NCBI GenBank assembly: GCA_945787595.1
Contig: CALZJV010000340.1
Coordinates: 1-14,751, forward strand
Direction of reading: 5' to 3'
From: an uncultured Desulfobacterales bacterium
Lineage (GTDB): Bacteria; Desulfobacterota; Desulfobacteria; Desulfobacterales; JAFDCJ01
DNA length: 14,751 nucleotides
The notes under the pieces are model-generated. The model was given only the letters and a program-made list of their open reading frames with translations, was not told where the DNA came from and searched no databases. Below are positions 6,774-14,116 of this stretch, piece by piece (the stretch's first letter is position 1; the number at the start of each line of letters is the position of its first letter). Made by a program: the position numbers and the translations under genes.

Positions 6774-8463
6774 CTACATTTCCAGCTTCCCTGTACGCGC
6801 CGCCGTCCACAGCCAGTTGCCGGGAGGATCCACGTTGGCCACTGGATCTACCACCGCATGGACCACCGCGGGTTTTCCCGAAGACTGAGCACGCTCAATC
6901 GCCGATTTTATCTCCGAACCCTTGTTTACATACTCCCCGTGGCAGCCCATAGCAAGGGCCACTTGATCGTATCGGACCGGTGCATGCTCATGACCGAACC
7001 AGTCAGCTTGCCGACCGAACATTCGCTGCTGAGCTGTTTTCTCCATCCCGTAAGCTCCGTCGACGGCCACAATAATGATGACCGGCAATTTGTTGCGAAC
7101 CGCGGTTTCGAGCTCCTGGATATTAAAACCAAATGCGCTGTCTCCGGTTACGCAGTAAACCGGTTTGTCCGGATGGGCCAGTTTGGCGCCGATGGCATAC
7201 GGCAGACCGGTACCGAGATGACCGTAGTTCATTGAATAAATAACCGTTCTCTGCGTTTTGGAGACATGATAATGCAAATTCCATAGGGTTGTGTTGCCGC
7301 CATCCATGACAAAAATTGCGTCCTGGGGAAAGATGTCGTTGCAGACTTTTAATATCTGACCGGTCAGCATGGGAGAGCGCTCCATGTCCTCCACCGAAGC
7401 GTCGAGTTCCTTCTGCCAACCATCCTGCACATTACGGAACTCGGCAATTTTGGCGTGGGGTTCGCGCTTATTGCTAAGTTTTTTTACGGCATTCAGTAAC
7501 TTATCCAGAATGACTGCAGCATCACCCACCAGCGGTACATCAACCGGCCGGTTCAATCCGATGTTCGTAGGTTCGGTGTCAATCTGAATCAGTTGTTGGG
7601 TTTGCGGCTCTCCCCACATCGGAGGCCTTCCCCACATATTCAGCTCCCCGAGTCGGGTACCGACTGCCAGAACCATATCGGCTTGGCTGTTGGCCATGAT
7701 TCTAGATAAACAGGTAGGGTGAAAACACAGTGGATGTTCATCGGAAACGATCCCCCGTGCTCTCACAGTATTGGTAACAGCACATCCAAGGTATTCGCCC
7801 AACTCCCGCACCTGGTCTCCCGCGCCGGCACGCTCTGCCCCGTTACCACAATGGATGTTAACCAGATCTGCCTGCGTCAGCAATTCTGCGGCTCGGCGGA
7901 TGGCTCCCGGATCATAATTAGCAGGTTCAACGACACGATATTTTTCGGGATTCCAGATCTGAACGGCTTTATCGTCCCTTCGTTCGCCCAGGATATTTTC
8001 AGGAATCAAAATATGCACGGGTCCCGGACGACCCGAGATCGCTACACGAAAGGCGTGACGCACCATATCGGGAATGCGAGTCCAATGGTCTACCTTGCCA
8101 TTCCATTTTACCGCCGGTTTAAAAATATCGAGATGACGGCTGACCTGCATACCCCCCGATGGCTACCACAGGACTGCCTTCAGCTTCGGCACACATCAAA
8201 CCGGCGAGAAGATTGGCGGCTCCCGGACCGGCACAGGCCATGGCCACCGCAGGGCTTCCCGTCACCCGCGTATATGCATCGCAGGCATGGGCGGCCGCCG
8301 CCTCGTGGCGAGGCACGATAAGCCTTATGCCCAGATCCTTACCGAGTCGCTCAAGCGCTTCAATGACCATCATATAAGTTCCATCCGTAATTGCATGGAT
8401 AAACTGCACGCCTTCGGCATGAAGGCATCTCACCAGAAGTTCACCTCCGGTTATTTCGACCAT
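6774..8463 (-). pseudogene. Thiamine-diphosphate enzyme, acetolactate synthase-like, split by a frameshift
   Basis: Two frames together make one ThDP enzyme of about 560 residues. The start is ATG 8463, with a strong GGAGG 6 bases upstream, rather than ATG 8475. Part one (about 102 codons) holds the PYR domain: DGTYMM, catalytic Glu54 in PRHEAAAAH, and CAGPGAANLL. At 8152-8160 (ATC and a run of six G on the coding strand) the frame changes. Part two starts around GGMQVSRHLDIFKPAVKWN and runs to 6774, with the central domain (GRPGPVHILIP) and the PP domain. Aligned to acetolactate synthases from memory, the AI-to-FQ loop is about 10 residues short, so a single-base error does not explain everything. 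The cofactor motif is unusual: GDS instead of GDG, and VDG where NNG is usual. If intact it would cleave or join 2-oxo acids in the cytoplasm. The product is probably not plain acetolactate; no regulatory-subunit gene is nearby. Confidence 0.8.
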
Positions 8464-8536
8464 ATGATCCTCCATTGTTAAGTTTCGGGAATTGGTCTAA
8501 TAATTTTGATAGCGGGAGAACGAATGACTATCGAAT

Positions 8537-8550
8537 ATTGAATATTCAAT
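8537..8550. promoter_or_regulatory. 14-bp palindrome in the leader of the ThDP gene
   Basis: ATTGAATATTCAAT is a perfect palindrome 74-87 bp upstream of the ThDP gene start. A second one, TTTGATATCAAA, is at 8586-8597. Both lie in the 182-bp gap between the SDR and the ThDP gene. They may be operators, but this gap is AT-rich and short AT palindromes arise easily by chance. Confidence 0.25.
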
Positions 8551-8645
8551 CATTTGAAGAGGGTCGAAATATCTCAATTCATTTTTTTGATATCAAATGC
8601 AAAAAAATTACTTTTATGGGCCTATACACCTGAGATCTAATAAAA

Positions 8646-9482
8646 TCAGAGTTCCATCAGCTGTCCGCCGGTAACATTGATGGCCTGCCCGGTCATATAA
8701 GAAGATTGGCCGGAGGCCAGAAATGAGACCAGGTTGGCCACTTCGTCCGAAGTACCCAATCGCCCCAGGGGGATCGTTTGAACCATTTCCGTTTGACGAT
8801 CTTCTGCGGTTGAATCCAAGATTTGTGCTTCCAGCTCGAATCGCCATTGGGTAAAGTCCGTTGTAATAACACCTGGACAGACGGCATTGACCCGAATACC
8901 ATTTCCGGCGAGCTCCCTTGCCATGACTTTTGTCAGCATAACGACCCCTGCTTTGGCAACCGCATATGCTCCGTTATACAGCGGAGGAACCTTTGCAGCC
9001 CTGGAAGCGATGTTAATGATTGTACCGCCCGTATCCATCATCAACGGAATAACGGCTTTTGAAACCCGAAACACCCCGTGAAGGTTCACATCCACGGTTT
9101 TCATCCAGGCATCTTCATCATACGTGTGGATGGCATTGGGAACCCCCAGTACAGTACCCGCATTGTTGCAGAGAATATGTATATGGTCAAATTTTGAAAC
9201 CACCACATCTACCATCCGTTTGACTGACGTGCTACAGGTCACATCCACATCAACAAATAAAGCCTGTATTTCAAATTGTCCGGCCAAATCTTCGGCAAGG
9301 TTTAACATTTCATCCCACCTACCGGTAATAAGCGAATTGTTCCCCTCCTTTGTCTTTACTATATCTGCTATGACTACGTTCGCCCCGCTTTCAGCCATGT
9401 TTCTGGCAATCGCATAACCGATGCCATTATTTTTACCGGCACCCGTCACCAGGGCGGTTTTCCCTTTCAGATCTTGATACAT
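8646..9482 (-). CDS. Short-chain dehydrogenase/reductase (SDR)
   Basis: The ATG at 9482 is preceded by AGGTGA 5 bases upstream and is preferred to the GTG at 9491; the product has 278 residues. The Rossmann motif is extended, TGAGKNNGIG at residues 13-22. Then come D40 after strand 2, NNAG at 106-109, and the catalytic Ser160, Tyr173 and Lys177 (Y-A-V-A-K), with Ser and Tyr spaced 13 apart as usual. The C-terminus has VNAVCPGVITT, a substrate loop, PLGRLGTSDEVANLV and the end motif SYMTGQAINVTGGQ, as in FabG-like and polyol dehydrogenase-like members. An insertion near residues 43-62 (after ADIVK) is a little longer than in FabG. It is the first gene of the minus-strand metabolic set and faces the Rrf2-type regulator across a 284-bp gap. 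NAD(P)-dependent oxidation or reduction of an alcohol/ketone is likely; the substrate is unknown. Confidence 0.9.
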   Translation of the reverse strand: MYQDLKGKTALVTGAGKNNGIGYAIARNMAESGANVVIADIVKTKEGNNSLITGRWDEMLNLAEDLAGQFEIQALFVDVDVTCSTSVKRMVDVVVSKFDHIHILCNNAGTVLGVPNAIHTYDEDAWMKTVDVNLHGVFRVSKAVIPLMMDTGGTIINIASRAAKVPPLYNGAYAVAKAGVVMLTKVMARELAGNGIRVNAVCPGVITTDFTQWRFELEAQILDSTAEDRQTEMVQTIPLGRLGTSDEVANLVSFLASGQSSYMTGQAINVTGGQLMEL

Positions 9483-9766
9483 ATGGATCACCTAAACTAT
9501 CTCTGAATTTCTGTCCCGCTGCGGCGGCAAGATTAAACTTAAGTTGATATCCGGCGCGTTATTATAAACGCCACGAATGTTTATTTTGGACAGGAGTGCT
9601 TGTCAACATTAATTTTACGCCTTTTCTAACTTGACTGTTGAGCCATATTTCTATAGCCTGTATTTAGGCTGAACATTGTTCTATCTTCCTGTAGAAATCG
9701 GACAGAAAGCGGGCCGCAGTCCGTAGCCTATGACCTTACGTTACACTTGACATTCGGAGAATTGTT
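9483..9766. promoter_or_regulatory. Divergent promoter region between the SDR and the Rrf2 regulator
   Basis: This non-coding 284 bp must drive both genes. On the plus strand a possible -35 (TTGACT, 9631-9636) and -10 (TATAGC, 9652-9657) are only 15 apart, so the match is weak. A small inverted repeat, AGCCT-N6-AGGCT (9655-9670), overlaps that -10 and could be an operator. A TTGACA at 9747-9752 is too close to the ATG to serve as -35 for the regulator gene. Rrf2 proteins often regulate themselves, which would fit a site here, but I see no known Rrf2 consensus. Confidence 0.35.
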
Positions 9767-10219
9767 ATGAAGCTGTCGACAAAGAGCAGATATGGCACGC
9801 GCATGATCCTGGATCTGGCCGAGCACTATGGGCAGGGTGCCATTCAACTGGGAGAAATAGCCAAACGCCAGAAAATTTCATTAAAATATCTAGAGCAGAT
9901 CATCAGACCGTTGAAAAAAGCCAATTATGTGAAAAGTTTTCGGGGAGCAAAAGGCGGACATATCCTCAATAAACCGCCTGATGAAATTTCGGTAGGTGAG
10001 ATCGTGGCACTGCTGGAAGGCGGCGACACGTTGACTCCATGTGACCGAGACCCCTCAACCTGCGAGCGCAACGATTCGTGCTTGACGCGTTATCTATGGA
10101 TGGAAGCTGCCAAGGCCATGTATAGAAAGTTGGCCGAAATCACATTTACTGATGTGTTATCCCTCGAAAAGACGGTGTGTAAAGAAAAAATTTTCGACTA
10201 TCTGACCCCCGAAAAATAG
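9767..10219 (+). CDS. Rrf2/IscR-family transcriptional regulator with three cysteines
   Basis: 150 residues starting at ATG 9767, with a GGAGA ribosome site. Residues 1-65 are the winged helix-turn-helix typical of Rrf2 proteins (MKLSTKSRYGTRMILDLAE, recognition part ISLKYLEQIIRPLKKA, wing SFRGAKGGHIL). Cys92, Cys99 and Cys105 (C-x6-C-x5-C) match in place the three cysteines that hold the [2Fe-2S] cluster in IscR (C-x5-C-x5-C), with one extra residue in the first spacing. A fourth cysteine lies near the C-terminus (Cys137). It may therefore sense iron-sulfur status, oxygen, NO or sulfur species as IscR, NsrR or CymR relatives do; which one cannot be told. No isc or suf genes follow; the next gene is on the opposite strand. 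The divergent SDR/ThDP set is the obvious candidate target, besides itself. Confidence 0.9.
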   Translation: MKLSTKSRYGTRMILDLAEHYGQGAIQLGEIAKRQKISLKYLEQIIRPLKKANYVKSFRGAKGGHILNKPPDEISVGEIVALLEGGDTLTPCDRDPSTCERNDSCLTRYLWMEAAKAMYRKLAEITFTDVLSLEKTVCKEKIFDYLTPEK

Positions 10220-10227
10220 TATAGTCC

Positions 10228-10269
10228 TGCCGTTTCACAGACAGAATCATCGTCTATGTGGCTACGGCA
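10228..10269 (+). other. Stem-loop after the Rrf2 gene
   Basis: TGCCGT (10228-10233) pairs with ACGGCA (10264-10269). Inside it CACAGAC pairs with GTC-TA-TGTG across a two-base bulge. It begins 9 nt after the regulator stop. There is no T-run on the plus strand, so it may protect the mRNA end or be a factor-dependent stop rather than an intrinsic terminator. Confidence 0.35.
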
Positions 10270-10311
10270 AATCCGGCTGGGGGATTCATACGGATCGAAA
10301 CAAAAAATCGG

Positions 10312-10749
10312 CTAAGATTTCCTCCCGTTTTCAAGAATATACTTCAGTTTTAACAGGTCCTTTTTTATCTGCTGATTGATTTTTCGCTTTGCAATCATTT
10401 TCAACAGCTTGAAATGCCGCATATCCAAATCTCCGGATGCAGAGAATTTGGTTCCTTCTTTGACTGCTTCGAAAAACATGCAGTATTCAGCTGTAAAAGA
10501 GGCAGTCCTAACTCGAATACGACATGATTTGTCGGACACATAATCAGTGATAATTCCTTCTGATTCGATGTGTTTCCCCATAAACCGATTCACGCAGCGA
10601 TAAGTAGTGCCGGCTTCAAATTGATTTTCGGATGTCATTTCCAATTTCAGTATACCCGTCTGCCATTTGGGGTTGTTCTTAGGGTTAGTTGCAAATTCAA
10701 ATACCTGTTCAACCGGTTGGCTGATGACCACGCAGTTTTCAAATTTCAT
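10312..10749 (-). CDS. SRPBCC-superfamily (START/polyketide cyclase-like) protein
   Basis: 145 residues from ATG 10749, with AAGG about 11 bases upstream (a weak site). The beginning (a beta strand, then ISQPVEQVFEFATNPKNNPKWQ) is the classic opening of SRPBCC proteins: strand, PVEEVF helix, and the 'P-W' segment before the next strand. The middle has alternating strands (TTYRCVNRFMGKHIESEG, CRIRV, AEYCMFF), and a long basic C-terminal helix closes the pocket (LKMIAKRKINQQIKKDLLKL). Length is normal and no damage is seen. Such domains bind hydrophobic ligands or act as cyclases or dehydratases; no catalytic set can be recognised, so the function is open. It converges on the Rrf2 gene and is not obviously part of the metabolic set. 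Its base composition is more AT-rich than the genes to its left. Confidence 0.8.
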   Translation of the reverse strand: MKFENCVVISQPVEQVFEFATNPKNNPKWQTGILKLEMTSENQFEAGTTYRCVNRFMGKHIESEGIITDYVSDKSCRIRVRTASFTAEYCMFFEAVKEGTKFSASGDLDMRHFKLLKMIAKRKINQQIKKDLLKLKYILENGRKS

Positions 10750-11139
10750 AATTCAAATAACCTTTTGAAATTCGGAATAAAATATTTTGCTCTGATAATG
10801 TGACAAATTAGAATTAATAATTCCCAAGGAAATGAATGGGATTATAATCATATTCAAGCCTGCCCGCAACGCAAATACGCGCCAGAAGACAAGTAAAATT
10901 GATGGATTACTTGTTTGAGGATCCCCGATAATCGCGATGGAAGTTGCTTCTAAAAGAATGATAAGCTCCTCTTTTTTATTTTCAAGAGAAACCAATGCAA
11001 CTTCGACGTATAAAGGAAATTCTCAAATCCCTGGGAATCAATTATTTCAACGGCATCTCAAAAAAGATCGTCTGACCTAAGGTGAACGATTGTTGTCAAA
11101 GATTCGTGGCAGTCGACTAGAAGCTTGACTTCGGCTGAG

Positions 11140-11174
11140 TGACTAGACGAGGGCTCGGCGACACGTCTCAGTCA
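11140..11174. repeat. Inverted repeat, 10-bp bulged stem
   Basis: TGACTAGACG (11140-11149) pairs with CGTCT-c-AGTCA (11164-11174), with one bulged C and a 14-nt loop. A smaller hairpin, GAAG-CTTGA-CTTC, lies just upstream near 11120-11132. This fits a structured transcript or protein site, but no known RNA family is recognised. Confidence 0.4.
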
Positions 11175-11189
11175 AGGCCTATCCTTGAC
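11171..11189. repeat. Perfect 7-bp hairpin GTCAAGG/CCTTGAC
   Basis: GTCAAGG (11171-11177) and CCTTGAC (11183-11189) flank the 5-nt loop CCTAT. Its left arm overlaps the right arm of the preceding inverted repeat, so the two structures exclude each other, as in a switch. No T-run follows. Confidence 0.45.
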
Positions 11190-11339
11190 GCCTTGGCTCT
11201 GAAACCTTACGGCGTTTACCAGGATCAATTTAGTTCTGGAATCCTTAATTATAATTAATTCGTACTGGAATTTTACCGACACATCTGATATTAATTTAGC
11301 TTAATCTGCTTAAAAATGCACACAAATTGGAGTGTAACA

Positions 11340-11846
11340 GTGATTTGGAAAAAAAAAATCCCTCTTAAAACCCTAAATTGTTGGATTATCTGCCTCTTTT
11401 TGATCTGCCCGGTGTCAATTGCAACCGCTTTAGAGTTTCCAAGTCTTAAATCCCTGGGTTTACCCAGTTTTAAATATGGTAAGCTCAAGCGGGACCGGGA
11501 TGTAAACCGCACATTTAAAACTTATAAAATTCTGCCGGATCACAAATATTATACCAGCGGCCATTCAAATATTCCATACGCAATCATCGGAGTTCAAAAT
11601 CTTTATGAACTACGACCGGGTATGTGGCACGAAATCAATCTCACCACACCTCTGCTCAGAAGCTGGGTTTCCCAAATGGATAATATCTATGGCTATCCCC
11701 CCTACGGTTCTGTCATCCTGGATAATAACGGCAAACGGTTAGGAGTCTGGTATTCGAGCAAACAGTGGACGACTGTCATAATTGAAGAAAACAATGAAAT
11801 TGCTGTCCTGGCACCTGAAATACCGGGGTTTCGAGGAGGCAAATGA
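11340..11846 (+). CDS. Secreted hypothetical protein, conserved type
   Basis: I choose the GTG at 11340 because GGAG lies 7 bases upstream; the ATG at 11316 has no ribosome site and would put 8 extra residues before the signal peptide. The product has 168 residues. Residues 1-30 are a signal peptide (IWKKK, then a Leu/Ile/Cys-rich core, cleavage after SIATA). The mature protein is rich in Tyr and Trp: YYTSGHSNIPYAIIGVQNLYEL, then PGMWHEINLTT, YGYPPYGSVILDNNGKRLGVWYSS, and a strand-rich end IIEENNEIAVLAPE. I recall similar small proteins in sulfate-reducing deltaproteobacteria but know no function, and I see no enzyme motif. It probably resides in the periplasm or on the outer membrane as a small beta domain. 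It stands alone, with gaps of several hundred bases on each side. Confidence 0.65.
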   Translation: MIWKKKIPLKTLNCWIICLFLICPVSIATALEFPSLKSLGLPSFKYGKLKRDRDVNRTFKTYKILPDHKYYTSGHSNIPYAIIGVQNLYELRPGMWHEINLTTPLLRSWVSQMDNIYGYPPYGSVILDNNGKRLGVWYSSKQWTTVIIEENNEIAVLAPEIPGFRGGK

Positions 11847-11899
11847 AGTCAACACGAATGACTACCCTAATGTAGCAAAAAAGCCGGAAGGTGAACAGC

Positions 11900-11962
11900 A
11901 TGGCAAAATCGACTCCATCCTTTGAATTCACCAATGGGGATAACCAGAAAATGGTGCTTTAA
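11900..11962 (+). CDS. Possible 20-codon small ORF with a strong ribosome site
   Basis: ATG 11900 follows GGAAGGTGA at near-ideal spacing. The frame gives MAKSTPSFEF and ten more residues before TAA at 11960. The peptide is polar with no membrane segment. The quality of the ribosome site relative to the tiny frame suggests the start of a gene that was later cut short, or a leader peptide. The rest of 11847-12097 shows no other gene and no clear terminator. Confidence 0.25.
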   Translation: MAKSTPSFEFTNGDNQKMVL

Positions 11963-12097
11963 CTATGATATCGGATATTATAACGGACCATTAGCTATTC
12001 TTTGCCATGCTGTTTATGCAACATTGGGGTTTAATTCGACCGAACCTAAACCATAAAGAAATTGTATTAAGCGCTAAAAGACACTCCTTTCTATTGC

Positions 12098-13090
12098 ATG
12101 ATGAAGAGCCGATCCGATATCGAGGCACGATACCGCTCACTGCTTCAAAAGGCTGTGCGACGCGGTCATGACGATATAGTTTTGACCACCAGCGCCTTAC
12201 TTGAAAGTTTAAGCTCCTGGGAAAAAAATTGGTACAGAACCCGAACAGCTATCATTACCTTTGAAGAGTGCTGGCCGCTGGGCAGCGAACTCATTTTTAA
12301 CAGGAAATTTCACAGCAAGGTCGCTGCTTTAATCAAAGTGACCCGGTCTACGAAATCACGCGATGCCGCCGGTCTTGGCTATCTGGCAAGTGCCTTGATT
12401 GAAGGTGATACATCAGTTCTAAACGGTACATCCGACGACAAGCATATTAAGATTATAGCCGACGCCATCAAACGCCCGGGTGATTTCTGGCAATGGATTG
12501 CCGCTCGTAAAAAGACAGATGAACAAGCTGCCCTAGCGGCAAATGCAATGCGCTTTAAGCATGAAGGAATGCCCCGGGACAAAGCCGTTATCCAGGCGGC
12601 CGCCTATCTTGCAGTAATCGGAAACATACCATCCCCGCAGCAACAGTCACCGCCGGATCAGGCTTTTCCATACTGGGTTGCATTTGACAAACATACTCCG
12701 GAAGGAAAACTTGTGTTACGGGATGTGGCCAGAGATTTGCACATTCCGCCGCCTCAGTTGGAATGGTCCTGTTTTTATTTTGAAGGGGCTAAAACAAACG
12801 ATGAAATCTCCTCCGAATGGTGGGAACGAAACTGTCGTCGTCATTTCAAAAAAGTAGGACTTCCTATCGAAGAAGCCCATCTCCTCTGGGAACCTGCAAA
12901 ACCACAGATGATTGAGGCGTTGGCCGGCTACAGTCGCAGTCTTCACAAAAAACTGTACCGCTGGAAACTAACCAATCTCAAGCAAGTTGAAGCCTTGAAA
13001 CGCCAGGTAGAACTGTTTATCGAGCATTTTGAGGAGGTTCATCGGGATCAAATGGAATTATTCGACAAAGATCACCTTGACAATTCCTAA
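12098..13090 (+). CDS. Hypothetical 330-residue helical protein paired with a PAC2 gene
   Basis: I do not recognise this protein with confidence. It is soluble, has no signal peptide and is mostly helical. Conspicuous segments are LLQKAVRRGHDDIV and WYRTRTAIITFEECWPLGSEL in the first quarter, GLGYLASALIEGD at about 100, then PRDKAVIQAAAYLA. The C-terminal third is charged with aromatic residues (SSEWWERNCRRHF) and ends in a long probable coiled coil (LKQVEALKRQVELFIEHFEEVH). The 'R-T-A-I-I-T-F-E-E' stretch faintly recalls the helical collar domain of RarA/clamp-loader proteins, but no Walker motifs are present, so this is only a hint. The start is the ATG at 12098 or the one directly after it; neither has a clear ribosome site. 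The stop is 21 bases before the PAC2-family gene, so the two are probably co-transcribed and may act together. Confidence 0.75.
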   Translation: MMKSRSDIEARYRSLLQKAVRRGHDDIVLTTSALLESLSSWEKNWYRTRTAIITFEECWPLGSELIFNRKFHSKVAALIKVTRSTKSRDAAGLGYLASALIEGDTSVLNGTSDDKHIKIIADAIKRPGDFWQWIAARKKTDEQAALAANAMRFKHEGMPRDKAVIQAAAYLAVIGNIPSPQQQSPPDQAFPYWVAFDKHTPEGKLVLRDVARDLHIPPPQLEWSCFYFEGAKTNDEISSEWWERNCRRHFKKVGLPIEEAHLLWEPAKPQMIEALAGYSRSLHKKLYRWKLTNLKQVEALKRQVELFIEHFEEVHRDQMELFDKDHLDNS

Positions 13091-13111
13091 CCGGAATGTC
13101 AAATTTGGTCT

Positions 13112-13978
13112 ATGAGTGACCATGGAATTCATGTCAGGGAATTGCCGCAGCTAAATAATCCTTTGCTCATCGCCGGTTTTGACGGATGGGGAAATGCCCT
13201 CAACATCTCCAACGGTATGGCCGGCTATCTCATCCGCCGGATGAAAGCACAGCATTTTGCAGATCTCGACCCCGACACCTTTTATCGTTATGATGACCAG
13301 CGTCCTCGAGTCAGTATCGTGGGGGGGATTCTAAAGAGCTTTAAACCGTCGGGCGGCTCTTTCTACGCGGCTGAAACCGATGCCGGTCAAAGAGATCTTG
13401 TTATTTTGAAAGCCGACGAACCTAATCTGCGATGGTTTCAATTGGCTGATCAATTGTTGTCTATCTGCCAAAAACTGGGAATCAGTACCATTATTACTCT
13501 GGGAAGCATGTATGACAACGTGCTTCATACTGATAGAATTGTTTCGGGAGTCGCATCAACCGAAGATATGGTTTCACAGTTGATGGAGTCAGACATCAAT
13601 CCAATTGCCTATCAGGGTCCCAGCGCCATCCATACCATCATCCACTCTGAAGGTTCCAAAAGGGGCTTCGAATGCATCAGTTTGTGGTCTCATTGTCCCT
13701 ACTACCTGCAGGGAACAACCCATTTCGGCCTTTTATCCCATTTAGGGGGGTTGATTGCCAAGCTGGGCAATTTTCAGTTGGAAACCCCAGATCTGGAAGC
13801 CAATTGGAAAAAGCTTAAAGAACAAATCAACCAGCTTATTGACGACAACAGTGAGCTTCAGTCTTTGATCAGCAGTCTGCGAAAGGAAAAAGTGAAGGGC
13901 ACCAATACAAGCCTCAAAGGAACCATTAAGAGCGACGAAAAAATCATCAACCTGCAAGACTTTTTAGATCCAAAATAA
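13112..13978 (+). CDS. PAC2-family protein (proteasome assembly chaperone-like)
   Basis: 288 residues from ATG 13112. The opening LNNPLLIAGFDGWGNALN and then GMAGYLIRRM is the typical PAC2 start; it continues with FYRYDDQRPRVSI, a central ITLGSMYDNVLHTD strand-turn, and YQGPSAIHTIIHSEGSKRG followed by LWSHCPYYLQ, as in PF09754 members. The last 70 residues add a helical, probably coiled-coil tail (NWKKLKEQINQLIDDN, then LISSLRKEK) and a basic linker. Eukaryotic PAC2 helps to assemble the proteasome. Archaeal and bacterial relatives are widespread, and their role is not settled. No proteasome or protease gene is seen here. It forms a two-gene unit with the 330-residue hypothetical protein upstream. 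The gene is intact and the family call is firm. Confidence 0.85.
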   Translation: MSDHGIHVRELPQLNNPLLIAGFDGWGNALNISNGMAGYLIRRMKAQHFADLDPDTFYRYDDQRPRVSIVGGILKSFKPSGGSFYAAETDAGQRDLVILKADEPNLRWFQLADQLLSICQKLGISTIITLGSMYDNVLHTDRIVSGVASTEDMVSQLMESDINPIAYQGPSAIHTIIHSEGSKRGFECISLWSHCPYYLQGTTHFGLLSHLGGLIAKLGNFQLETPDLEANWKKLKEQINQLIDDNSELQSLISSLRKEKVKGTNTSLKGTIKSDEKIINLQDFLDPK

Positions 13979-14116
13979 TCCGCAGACAGCCGGATGCTTT
14001 TGGGTTCACTCTCCCGTCAGCCCGGTTTCATTCCAACTCAGCTTAACCCGATCAGAGAGCTCCCGAAGCACCGAATGATCGGAAATTCCCATTCACCTTT
14101 CGCAGCTTACAGATGG

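Larger units (their letters stand above)
10750..11339. other. 590-bp AT-rich gap with no convincing gene
   Basis: The only open frame of note is on the minus strand, 10753-10995 (80 codons). It starts at TTG without a ribosome site, has no recognisable motif, and ends just before the SRPBCC start, so I do not call it. The part from about 11085 to 11215 is GC-richer than its surroundings and holds several inverted repeats (separate entries). The last 90 bases are AT-rich and should hold the promoter of the gene at 11340; I could not fix its -35 and -10 boxes. Confidence 0.5.

Noticed and set aside
6672..7235. 187-codon plus-strand ORF
   Set aside because: It crosses the terminator and lies opposite the PP domain of the ThDP gene; composition is not protein-like.
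7719..8321. 200-codon plus-strand ORF opposite the ThDP gene
   Set aside because: The opposite strand carries clear ThDP enzyme motifs throughout; this is a shadow frame.
9747..9752. TTGACA as -35 box of the Rrf2 gene
   Set aside because: It is only 14 bases before the ATG, leaving no room for a -10 box and leader.
10753..10995. 80-codon minus-strand ORF ending just before the SRPBCC gene
   Set aside because: TTG start without a ribosome site, no motif, AT-rich sequence; kept only as a remark in the gap entry.
11100..11190. tRNA or known structured RNA
   Set aside because: The hairpins do not form a cloverleaf, and no T-loop or CCA end is seen.
12098..13090. AAA+ ATPase (RarA-like) assignment for the 330-residue protein
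   Set aside because: No Walker A or B motif; the similarity to the collar domain is too faint for a name.
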